64,000 nt of DNA from Neobacillus jeddahensis (GTDB taxonomy: Bacteria; Bacillota; Bacilli; Bacillales; Cytobacillaceae), in assembly GCF_000612625.1 (NCBI RefSeq), contig NZ_CCAS010000006.1:62001-126000 (forward strand), in the 5' to 3' direction. Below, in pieces: positions 56,543 to 64,000 of this stretch. Every line of letters begins with the position of its first letter. The stretch's first letter is position 1. Position numbers and translations under genes: made by a program. Under the pieces are notes generated by a model, which did not search any database, was not told where the DNA came from, and saw only the letters and a list, made by a program, of their open reading frames with translations.

Positions 56543-58246
56543 TTAGGCTTGTTTCTGTCTATCATCATCTATTTTTCGTTTTTCTTCATCCACCAGCATT
56601 CTTCTTAAAATTTTTCCAACAGCAGTTTTCGGCAGCTCTTCTCTAAACTCATATAGTCTTGGAGCCTTATAGGCCGCAAGATATTTTCTTGCATACTTAT
56701 TCATTTCCTCTGCTGTAACGGTTGAACCTTCTTTTAAAACAATATAAGCCTTTACTGTTTCACCACGATATGGATCAGGTATCCCAGCAGCAACTGCTTC
56801 AAGCACATCAGGATGTTCGTACAATACTTCTTCAATCTCACGCGGATAAATATTGTATCCACCTGCAATAATCATATCTTTTTTGCGGTCAACCACATAG
56901 AAATAACCTTTTGCATCCATATAGCCAAGGTCTCCAGTATAAAGCCATCCGTCTTTTAAAATTCCCTCTGTTTCCTCTGGACGATTCCAATAGCCTTTCA
57001 TGATTTGCGGTCCTTTAATAACAATCTCACCAATTTCTCCTGCCGGCATTGGTTCACCCGTTTCAACAGAAAGGACTTTAACATCTGTATCAGGAAATGG
57101 AACGCCAATACTCCCTTTAATTCTTTCGACATCCCATAAGAAGTTGGCATGGGTAACAGGTGATGCTTCTGATAGCCCATATCCCTCCACGAGTTTACCA
57201 TTTGTTACCTTTTCAAACTGTTCTTGTACTTCATGGGGTAATGGTGCAGAGCCGCTAATACAAGCCTCAATCGAAGATAAATCATATTTTTTTACATCTG
57301 GATGGTTTAGTAAGCCAACATAAATGGTTGGTGCCCCTGGAAATAAAGTTGGACGCTGTTTATGAATCGTTTTTAAAGTGGTCGATGCGTCAAATTTAGG
57401 CAATAAAATCATCTTACCCCCCATTTTAATCGCTAACAGCATACAAACCGTCATACCATACACATGAAAAAATGGAACGATTCCTAAAACAGACTCCTCT
57501 CCAGGCTTACATTTATAAATCCAAGCTTGAATCATGGTTGTATCAGCAGATAAATTTTTATGGGTTAACATGACGCCTTTAGGTGAACCCGTTGTTCCAC
57601 CTGTATATTGTAGTAAAGCGATATCGTCTTCTGGATTCAAATCGATCTCAATTAAATCGATCGAACTTCCTTTTAACATTTCTGAAAGCAAATGAGTGCT
57701 TCCTTCATGCTTTACTTTCACGACTATTCCATATTGCTTTTTCTGGATGAATGGATACACTAGATTTTTGGGAAATGGTAGGTAATCTTTGATAGCGGTT
57801 ACAATAATATGTTTCAAATTAGTCTGAGGCATAACTTTCGAGACTCTTGGGTAGAGGATATCTAAGGTGATGATGGCTTTAGCACCGGAGTCCTTCATTT
57901 GGTACTCAAGCTCACGTTCTGTATATAATGGGTTTGTTTGAACCACAATCCCACCAGCCATTAATATTCCAAAATAGCTAATGACTGCCTGAGGCGTATT
58001 TGGAAGCATGATGGCCACTCGGTCATTCTTCTCAATACCCATTGTTCGTTGCAGATAACTTGCAAATCTCATTACATCTTCATACAACTGTTTATAGGTC
58101 ATTTCTTTGCCCATAAAATGAATCGCTATTTTTTCTGGGTACTGTGCAGCAGCATTTACTAAGTATTCCTGTACTGGCTCTCGGGAGTATTCAAGTGTGG
58201 CAGGAATTTCTTTTGGGTAAAGTTCCAACCATGGTTTTGACTCCAA
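56543..58246 (-). CDS. lcfA: Long-chain fatty-acid-CoA ligase
   Basis: It activates fatty acids to acyl-CoA with ATP. The 567-residue AMP-binding enzyme has the phosphate loop YTGGTTGSPKGVMLTH, the VEGYGLSEASPVTH region and the hinge and Lys region YFYVVDRKKDMIIAGGYNIYPREIE with the final lysine in LPKTAVGKILRR. The TTG start has AGGAGG eight bases upstream. In B. subtilis it precedes fadR, as here. Just after the stop a wide inverted repeat (ACAAGCCT/AGGCTTGT) spans 30 bases, perhaps a weak terminator. Confidence 0.95.
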   Translation of the reverse strand: MESKPWLELYPKEIPATLEYSREPVQEYLVNAAAQYPEKIAIHFMGKEMTYKQLYEDVMRFASYLQRTMGIEKNDRVAIMLPNTPQAVISYFGILMAGGIVVQTNPLYTERELEYQMKDSGAKAIITLDILYPRVSKVMPQTNLKHIIVTAIKDYLPFPKNLVYPFIQKKQYGIVVKVKHEGSTHLLSEMLKGSSIDLIEIDLNPEDDIALLQYTGGTTGSPKGVMLTHKNLSADTTMIQAWIYKCKPGEESVLGIVPFFHVYGMTVCMLLAIKMGGKMILLPKFDASTTLKTIHKQRPTLFPGAPTIYVGLLNHPDVKKYDLSSIEACISGSAPLPHEVQEQFEKVTNGKLVEGYGLSEASPVTHANFLWDVERIKGSIGVPFPDTDVKVLSVETGEPMPAGEIGEIVIKGPQIMKGYWNRPEETEGILKDGWLYTGDLGYMDAKGYFYVVDRKKDMIIAGGYNIYPREIEEVLYEHPDVLEAVAAGIPDPYRGETVKAYIVLKEGSTVTAEEMNKYARKYLAAYKAPRLYEFREELPKTAVGKILRRMLVDEEKRKIDDDRQKQA

Positions 58247-58368
58247 CTACATAACCTCCTTTTGTTTGTATAAACAATCATAAAATTCGAAACTCTCTTT
58301 TATTATAGTACAGTATTTTACAATAAACAATGGATAAAACAGTAGCATTCCTATTGTTAAAACGTACA

Positions 58369-58405
58369 AAAAAATCATCGCCAAGTTATACAGCGATGAT
58401 TTTTA
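58369..58405 (-). terminator. Terminator of the mutS2-yshE operon
   Basis: On the minus strand AAAAATCATCGC pairs with GCGATGATTTTTTT across TGTATAACTTG, followed by T. Confidence 0.93.
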
Positions 58406-58448
58406 GTCTTCTCCTATACACGGCAGGCGCTTTTCGCCGCCATCCTTT

Positions 58449-58532
58449 TTATACAAAAAACACTAAATAGATAATACCAATTAGCAAAAACAATCCGCAT
58501 AAGCCAATTAGTACCTTCGCCAATGTCTCCAC
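58449..58532 (-). CDS. 27-residue membrane peptide, short ORF after yshE
   Basis: A GTG start with AGGGGGAG eight bases upstream opens a 27-codon frame, 14 bases after the yshE stop. The peptide is METLAKVLIGLCGLFLLIGI followed by IYLVFFV, an amphipathic start and one hydrophobic helix, so it would span the membrane. It is followed by the operon terminator about 45 bases on. It is far below usual annotation limits. Function is unknown; a spurious frame is possible, but the ribosome site and position argue for a real gene. Confidence 0.6.
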   Translation of the reverse strand: METLAKVLIGLCGLFLLIGIIYLVFFV

Positions 58533-58546
58533 AGTTTAATCTCCCC

Positions 58547-58954
58547 CTATGAAATTCCAGCACCAATCACATATGATAATCCAATTGAGATGATCAGCGA
58601 AATTAAACCAACTGCGCGATTATCCTGTTGGATTTCCTCGTCAATTTTAAATTTGGGGGTCAAAAATTCAAAAATGAAATAACCAACTAATAACAGAATA
58701 AAACCATAAATTCCCCAGCCGATCATTTCAAGTAATGAATTATGCACTTCAACAGTTGCGCGAAAAATATTCGCCACCCCAAATATTTTCCCACCTGTTG
58801 CCAATGCTACTGCTAGATTCCCTTTTTTGATTTCTTCCCAATTTTTATATTTAGTGACCATTTCAAAAATGGCTAAAAAGACAACCATACATAAAATAAC
58901 TACACTATAATAGGCTGCAATTTGTATATATTGATTCTCCCAAAACTGGTCCAT
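58547..58954 (-). CDS. yshE: DUF350 membrane protein YshE
   Basis: This 135-residue protein has four transmembrane helices in two similar halves (VILCMVVFLAIFEMVTKYKNWEEI..., IGWGIYGFILLLVGYFIFEFLTP) and the DUF350 motif NLAVALATGGKIFGVA and DNRAVGLISLIISIGLSYVIGA. The biochemical role is unknown. It follows mutS2 by 19 bases and is in the same operon. Confidence 0.9.
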   Translation of the reverse strand: MDQFWENQYIQIAAYYSVVILCMVVFLAIFEMVTKYKNWEEIKKGNLAVALATGGKIFGVANIFRATVEVHNSLLEMIGWGIYGFILLLVGYFIFEFLTPKFKIDEEIQQDNRAVGLISLIISIGLSYVIGAGIS

Positions 58955-58973
58955 TCGGTTATCTCCCCGGACA

Positions 58974-61331
58974 TTATTTAAATTCTACTATAGTGACCCC
59001 AGAACCACCTTCGCCGGCTTCTCCAAAGCGAATTTTCTTGACAGAACGATGGTTGCGTAAATATTCTTGGACGCCTTGTCTTAATGCACCAGTCCCCTTA
59101 CCATGAATAATCGACACACGAGGGTAACTGGATAAAAGGGCATCATCAATATATTTTTCCACTCTGACCAAAGCATCTTCATATCTTTCACCGCGCAGGT
59201 CTAATTCTAGTTTAACATATGAGTCCCGACCTTTTACAATCGCCATTGGCTTTGTTTCCACTTGTTTCGGTGTACTCATATACTCCATGTCCTTCTCTTT
59301 AACCTTCATTTTCAAGATTCCGATTTGAACCTGCCATTCATTGTTCGAGACCCGATCAATAAGAGTTCCCTTTTGATCAAAGGTAAGCACCTTTACCTCA
59401 TCACCAGGCATATAGACGTGTTGCTTATTTTTTTTATTGGCTAATTTAGTTGATTTCTTAATTTCTGGTGCCGCACTTTCAAGTCGCCTTTTAGCATCAA
59501 TTAATTCATGCTCTTTAATTTCTGCGTGCTTTTCGGTTCTCATTTTACGAAGATCACGAATAACCTTCTCCGCTTCTTCTTTCGCTTCATCCACGATACC
59601 TGCAGCTTTTTCAGCTGCCTTTTCGAGCATTGCATCTTTTTTCTCGTAAAACTCAATCATTTGCCTTTGCAAATCTTGATGAAGGCTTTCAGCCGATTTT
59701 AAATAATCCCGTGCTTCCTGTTGTTCTATTTCTGCCTGCCGCTTACTATCTTCCAATGAGGCAATCATTTTATCAATTTGATTGGAATCTTCACTTACAT
59801 GGGAACGAGCTGATTGAATAACTCGATCATTTAAACCTAACCGTTTCGAGATTTCGAAGGCATTACTCCTTCCTGGCACACCGAGCAATAGCTTATAGGT
59901 CGGGCTAAGTGTCTCCACATCAAACTCAACACTGGCATTCAACACTCCCTCACGATTATAGCCATACGCTTTTAATTCAGGGTAGTGTGTTGTGGCAATG
60001 ACTCTTGCGCCACGATGATGCACTTCATCTAAGATGGAAATCGCTAGGGCTGCGCCTTCTTGAGGATCCGTTCCAGCCCCCAATTCGTCAAATAAAACCA
60101 AGCTATTAAAATCGACACTATTCAAGATTTCCACAATATTAACCATATGCGAAGAAAATGTACTTAAGCTTTGTTCGATCGACTGCTCATCGCCAATATC
60201 TGCATAAATTGCATCAAAAACGGCCAGTTCTGAACCATCCAGGGCAGGAACCTGCAGTCCCGCCTGTGCCATTAACGAGCATAAGCCCAGCGTTTTTAAA
60301 GTGACTGTTTTACCACCAGTGTTCGGACCGGTGATCACAATCATTGTATACTCGCTTCCCAACATCATATCATTGGGCACTACCTCATCAATCGCTATTA
60401 ACGGATGTCTTGCTTTATATAATGCGATTCTACCCTCGTGATTCATAATTGGCATAGATGCCTTTATTTTTTTCCCATATCTCGCTTTTGCAAAAATAAA
60501 ATCTAAATTGGTCAACACATCGACGATTATCTTAAGTTCTGCCTCATGTTCAGCAGCTTTTGCGGACAACTCCGTCAGGATTCTGTCAATTTCAAGCTGC
60601 TCCTTCACTCTAATATCCTGTAATTGATTATTTAATTGAACGATGACCTGGGGCTCAATAAATAAGGTTTGCCCCGATGAACTTTGGTCGTGAATAATTC
60701 CACCATAGTGACCACGATATTCTTGTTTCACTGGGATAACAAACCGGTCATTTCGAATGGTCACAATGGCATCCGATAGCATTTTTGCTGCATTCGAAGA
60801 ACGAATCATACTTTCTAACTTCTCTCGAACACGGGACTCATTGGAACGCAGCTGATTCCTTAATGTTCGCAGCAAGTCACTCGCACTATCCAGCACCTCA
60901 CCGTTTTCATCAATGGCATGCTTGATATCTTGCTCGAGATTTGTAAGCGGAATAATTCTAGCTACCTGTTCTACTAAGATGGGCAATTCTGTCCGTTCAG
61001 CGGCAATATCCTCAATAAAGCGTTTCATCTGCCGGCTGGCATGAATCGTACTAGCAATCTGAACTAATTCATTCGGGCTCAGGACTCCGCCAATGACGGA
61101 ACGTTTAATATGGGCACGGATATCATGTACCCCAGCTAATGGGACATTTCCTTTTATACGAAAAACAGTGGTAGCCTCGTCTGTTTCTGCTTGAAGTCTA
61201 ACCACTTCATCAAAATCAGTAGATGGGACTAGGTTGTTAATTTTTTCTTTTCCAAGTGTAGAAGACGCATGTTCTAGGAGCTGCTCTTTCACTTTCGTAA
61301 ATTCTAATACCTTTAAAACTCTTTCTTGCAT
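58974..61331 (-). CDS. mutS2: MutS2 endonuclease / ribosome rescue ATPase
   Basis: This 785-residue protein has the MutS core and clamp, ATPase motifs [13 protein letters not shown] (Walker A) and [13 protein letters not shown] (Walker B), a long coiled coil, and a C-terminal Smr domain ([32 protein letters not shown]). MutS2 was described as an anti-recombination nuclease and more recently as a factor that splits collided ribosomes in Bacillus. ATG 61331 has GGGGG seven bases upstream; longer starts add 20 unrelated residues. Length equals the B. subtilis protein. Confidence 0.97.
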   Translation of the reverse strand: MQERVLKVLEFTKVKEQLLEHASSTLGKEKINNLVPSTDFDEVVRLQAETDEATTVFRIKGNVPLAGVHDIRAHIKRSVIGGVLSPNELVQIASTIHASRQMKRFIEDIAAERTELPILVEQVARIIPLTNLEQDIKHAIDENGEVLDSASDLLRTLRNQLRSNESRVREKLESMIRSSNAAKMLSDAIVTIRNDRFVIPVKQEYRGHYGGIIHDQSSSGQTLFIEPQVIVQLNNQLQDIRVKEQLEIDRILTELSAKAAEHEAELKIIVDVLTNLDFIFAKARYGKKIKASMPIMNHEGRIALYKARHPLIAIDEVVPNDMMLGSEYTMIVITGPNTGGKTVTLKTLGLCSLMAQAGLQVPALDGSELAVFDAIYADIGDEQSIEQSLSTFSSHMVNIVEILNSVDFNSLVLFDELGAGTDPQEGAALAISILDEVHHRGARVIATTHYPELKAYGYNREGVLNASVEFDVETLSPTYKLLLGVPGRSNAFEISKRLGLNDRVIQSARSHVSEDSNQIDKMIASLEDSKRQAEIEQQEARDYLKSAESLHQDLQRQMIEFYEKKDAMLEKAAEKAAGIVDEAKEEAEKVIRDLRKMRTEKHAEIKEHELIDAKRRLESAAPEIKKSTKLANKKNKQHVYMPGDEVKVLTFDQKGTLIDRVSNNEWQVQIGILKMKVKEKDMEYMSTPKQVETKPMAIVKGRDSYVKLELDLRGERYEDALVRVEKYIDDALLSSYPRVSIIHGKGTGALRQGVQEYLRNHRSVKKIRFGEAGEGGSGVTIVEFK

Positions 61332-61344
61332 GGAGTTCCCCCCT

Positions 61345-63060
61345 TTATCGATTATGTAAAAACTCAAGCAAGTCATATTTGTCGAGTGCATTTAGCACTG
61401 TTGATTTTTTAATCCAGCCCTTCTTGGCTGCAGAAACCCCGATCTCCATATGCTTTAATGTATCCACTTGATGGGCATCCGTATTAATAAGGATTTTCAC
61501 GCCTGCATCCTGCGCTTTCCGTAAATACTCCGCTGCAAGGTCAAGCCGGTTCGGATTGGCGTTCAATTCTAATGCCGTATTTGACTCTTTAGCAATTTGT
61601 ATGAGCAAATCAATGTCCACATCGTAGCCTTCGCGACGGCCAATTTTCCGACCAGTCGGATGAGCAATTAAATCTACATGGGCATTTTCAAGAGCATTTT
61701 TTAACCGCTCCATGATTTTTTCCTTTGGCTGGGAAAAAGCGGAATGAATGGAGGCAATCACAAAATCCATTTCAGCGAGCAGCTCATCCTCATAGTCTAA
61801 AGTACCATCGGGTAAGATGTCCATCTCTACTCCAGAAAGAATGAGAATATCGTCGTATTTTTCGTTCAATTTTTTGATTTCCTCTTTTTGCTTCAATAGC
61901 CTTTCTCGAGTTAAACCGTTAGCTACTTTTAAATATTGCGAATGATCGGTAATAGCCATGTATTGATATCCCCGTGCACGGCACGCTTCCACCATTTCCT
62001 CAATGGTGTGGGCACCATCACTCCAGGTTGTATGCATATGGAGATCCCCTTTAATATCGGGAAGCTCGATTAACTGTTTAGAGGCAGTGAAGGTCTCTAC
62101 TTCCTTACCGTCCTCTCTAATTTCCGGTGGAATAAACGGTAGGTCAAAATGCTTAAAAAATTCTTCCTCGGAGGAAAAAGTCAGAATTTCTCCTGTTTCC
62201 ACATTTTCAACTCCATATTCACTAATTTTCTCCCCACGCTCTTTCGCAAGCTGCCTCATACGGACATTATGATCTTTTGAACCAGTGAAATGATGCAAGG
62301 TGGTGATAAATTCCTCTGGCTTAACAAGACGAAAATCCACGGAAACATCGTATTCAAGTTCAAGGACGACAGAAACCTTCGTATCTCCAGCACCAATTAT
62401 TTCTTTTATATTTGGTAATGCTAGTAATCCTTCACGAACTAAATCTGCTTGGTTTGTAGCGATGATAAAATCAAGATCTTTAATCGTTTCTCTCATCCTT
62501 CTTAAGCTTCCCGCTCTCGAAAAACGGACAATCTCTGGTACCTCTACCAAACTTGCCTCGATTTGACTAGCAACGCCTAACATATAGGCGATGGGAAGCC
62601 GATCGGGTCTGGTCCCTACATTGGCGATTGCGCTCAATATTTTTTCCTCTGTCTTTTTACCAAAACCCGCGAGAGCTTGGACCTTTCCTGATTCACATGC
62701 TTCTTTTAAACTAGATACATCGATGATCTCTAATTCCTTATACAGCTTGGCAATCTTTTTTCCACCAAGGCCGGGAAGTTGTAGTAAAGGGATTAATCCT
62801 GCGGGAACTTCTCCCTTTAATTCCGTTAATACGGAAGACGATCCTTCTTTTATGTATTCCTCTATAACAGCGGCTGTGCCCTTGCCAATTCCTGAAATCG
62901 TTGTAAAGTCTTCAAGTTCTGATAAATTACGCTCATCCGTTTCGAGGGCATTCGCTGCTTTACGAAAAGCTGATACTTTGAAGGGATTTTCCCCTTTCAA
63001 TTCCATATAAATAGCAATCATTTCTAATAAACGAATGACTTCTTTTTTATTTATGTCCAT
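61345..63060 (-). CDS. polX: DNA polymerase/3'-5' exonuclease PolX
   Basis: This 571-residue repair polymerase for gap filling has an N-terminal HhH region ([29 protein letters not shown]), a pol-X catalytic domain with [18 protein letters not shown] containing the metal Asp pair, and a C-terminal PHP exonuclease domain ([33 protein letters not shown]). ATG 63060 gives [13 protein letters not shown], near the B. subtilis start; two alternatives (63069, 63072) overlap the ribosome site. It is 13 bases before mutS2. Confidence 0.96.
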   Translation of the reverse strand: MDINKKEVIRLLEMIAIYMELKGENPFKVSAFRKAANALETDERNLSELEDFTTISGIGKGTAAVIEEYIKEGSSSVLTELKGEVPAGLIPLLQLPGLGGKKIAKLYKELEIIDVSSLKEACESGKVQALAGFGKKTEEKILSAIANVGTRPDRLPIAYMLGVASQIEASLVEVPEIVRFSRAGSLRRMRETIKDLDFIIATNQADLVREGLLALPNIKEIIGAGDTKVSVVLELEYDVSVDFRLVKPEEFITTLHHFTGSKDHNVRMRQLAKERGEKISEYGVENVETGEILTFSSEEEFFKHFDLPFIPPEIREDGKEVETFTASKQLIELPDIKGDLHMHTTWSDGAHTIEEMVEACRARGYQYMAITDHSQYLKVANGLTRERLLKQKEEIKKLNEKYDDILILSGVEMDILPDGTLDYEDELLAEMDFVIASIHSAFSQPKEKIMERLKNALENAHVDLIAHPTGRKIGRREGYDVDIDLLIQIAKESNTALELNANPNRLDLAAEYLRKAQDAGVKILINTDAHQVDTLKHMEIGVSAAKKGWIKKSTVLNALDKYDLLEFLHNR

Positions 63061-63115
63061 ATCATCCACCATCCCCTTTTGTATAGCATTCTTCATTTTA
63101 GCTTATTTACAGTAG

Positions 63116-63148
63116 GAAAAGAAAAACTTCTCTGCTAAAGAGAAGTTT
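63116..63148 (-). terminator. Terminator overlapping the yshB stop
   Basis: A perfect 10-base stem (AAACTTCTCT with AGAGAAGTTT, 5-base loop) is followed by TTCTTTTCC on the minus strand. It divides zapA-yshB from polX-mutS2. Confidence 0.85.
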
Positions 63149-63689
63149 AAGCAGCTGTATATTCAATCCACAAGCTTTTAATTTGCTGCGACAGGATCGG
63201 AGTGTGATTTACAATTGCTTTTGCCAATAGTGAATGATCTAATTGATTTTGAATGAATTCGATTGGAATTAAAGCTCCAATGTATAATAGAATAAACATA
63301 ATTAGATAGACTTCACAGAATCCTAAGATTCCACCTGCGAACACGTTTAGCTGCTTAAGTACAGGCAGATGGGCAATAAAATCAAGCATGGATCCAATGA
63401 TCTGGAATAGTACCTTTACGGCAATAAAGATAATCACAAAAGCAATTGCACGGTAAAAGGCTGCTTCCATATTGCTTGAGTCCGTTAAAAGCTTAAGTGT
63501 AGAAATTTCACCAAAGTTCGGATAAGGAATCCATAATACTAACTTTGTTGCCAACTCTTCGTAGTAGGAAGTAGCGACAACATATGCAATAATAAAACCT
63601 ATAAAATGAACAAGCTGGAGGATAAAACCCCTTTTAAGACCGACAAAAAATCCAATAAGTAAAAAAATGATAATGGCTAAATCTAACAT
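63147..63689 (-). CDS. yshB: CvpA-family membrane protein YshB
   Basis: This 180-residue protein has four transmembrane helices and the CvpA/colicin V production signature: LAIIIFLLIGFFVGLKRGFI, AFVIIFIAVKVLFQIIGSML and LPVLKQLNVFAGGILGF. CvpA proteins affect envelope homeostasis; the mechanism in Bacillus is unknown. It follows zapA by five bases and is co-transcribed with it, as in other Bacilli. Confidence 0.9.
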   Translation of the reverse strand: MLDLAIIIFLLIGFFVGLKRGFILQLVHFIGFIIAYVVATSYYEELATKLVLWIPYPNFGEISTLKLLTDSSNMEAAFYRAIAFVIIFIAVKVLFQIIGSMLDFIAHLPVLKQLNVFAGGILGFCEVYLIMFILLYIGALIPIEFIQNQLDHSLLAKAIVNHTPILSQQIKSLWIEYTAA

Positions 63690-63694
63690 AATCT

Positions 63695-63955
63695 TTAGTC
63701 CTTTTCCTTTTTTAGTTCTGTTTGCAGCCGTTCCAATTGATCTTTAATTTTAATATAATCATTGACTGCATTTACTGCTGTTAGTACAGCTAGTTTACTC
63801 ATGTCTAGAGCTGGATTCTTTGAATTGATTTCGCGCATTTTGTCGTCAACCAACGAGGCCACAAGTCGAATATGACTTGGACTTTCCATGCCCATTATGA
63901 CGTATTGCTGCCCGTATATATCAACTGTCGTTCGATGTTTTTGTGTATTTGACAA
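63695..63955 (-). CDS. zapA: Cell division protein ZapA
   Basis: This 86-residue protein cross-links FtsZ filaments at the division ring. The N-terminal strand-rich part is [14 protein letters not shown], then [19 protein letters not shown] and the coiled coil [22 protein letters not shown]. The TTG start with GGAGG eight bases upstream gives the family length; an ATG five codons earlier would overlap that site. A TATGAT-type -10 may lie at 63987-63992. Confidence 0.95.
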   Translation of the reverse strand: MSNTQKHRTTVDIYGQQYVIMGMESPSHIRLVASLVDDKMREINSKNPALDMSKLAVLTAVNAVNDYIKIKDQLERLQTELKKEKD

Positions 63956-64000
63956 CGTAAAAGCCTCCATTCAAGAATCCTACACTATATCATAACATGA

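Noticed and set aside
59262-59821. Several plus-strand frames opposite mutS2
   Set aside because: They are complements of the Glu/Lys-rich coiled-coil coding sequence and lack ribosome sites.

Overview
The window is a 64 kb stretch of a low-GC, spore-forming Firmicute chromosome, most likely a Bacillaceae member (Bacillus, Neobacillus or Mesobacillus type). The evidence is Bacillus-style ribosome binding sites with many TTG/GTG starts, a T-box and a lysine riboswitch, sporulation genes (spoVID, ysxE, gerM, gerE, lonB), and gene order that closely follows the folC-valS-spoVID-hemLBDCXA-ysxC-lonA-lonB-clpX-tig and rph-gerM-racE-gerE-sdhBAC-lysC-uvrC-trxA-etfAB-fadB-fadR-lcfA-mutS2-polX-zapA segments known from Bacillus subtilis. 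Almost every gene is on the minus strand. The plus-strand genes are three prepilins, a 63-residue membrane protein, ysxD and yslB.

Region 1 (1-12.8 kb) is the accessory and most interesting part. A leftward operon (a repeat-bearing acidic membrane protein, a PRC-barrel protein, a VanW-family protein, and a PilB/GspE ATPase cut by the window edge) faces a rightward operon of three prepilin-like proteins. These are followed convergently by a large secreted VWA-domain protein and then by a membrane GAF-GGDEF diguanylate cyclase. It reads as a type IV pilus locus with an I/J/K-like minor-pilin tip set, a PilY1-like adhesin candidate and a possible c-di-GMP input through the ATPase N-terminus. It sits beside folC, where B. 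subtilis has the prepilin peptidase gene comC, so the rest of the pilus operon is expected to the left of the window.

Region 2 (12.8-27 kb) holds folC, valS with its T-box leader, a small membrane protein gene, the spore coat genes ysxE and spoVID, and the heme precursor operon hemA-hemX-hemC-hemD-hemB-hemL. Region 3 (26.4-43.3 kb) holds ysxD, ysxC, the ATP-dependent proteases lonA and lonB, clpX, the chaperone tig, a TPR protein, tRNA-Arg, ysnB, rdgB, rph, gerM, racE, a MarR regulator and an orphan three-PAS sensor kinase.

Region 4 (43.6-54.9 kb) holds gerE, an isolated sortase, sdhCAB, yslB, lysC behind a lysine riboswitch with an internal start for the beta subunit, uvrC, trxA and etfBA. 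Region 5 (55-64 kb) holds fadB, fadR with its operator, lcfA (with etfBA a fatty-acid degradation set), then zapA-yshB, polX-mutS2-yshE and a previously easy-to-miss 27-codon membrane ORF. Intergenic repeats (a GGTGTCAGGCACC palindrome and a GCTCCAG..GCC element) occur in several spacers. Starts were re-chosen from Shine-Dalgarno spacing and remembered family N-termini; no database search was possible.
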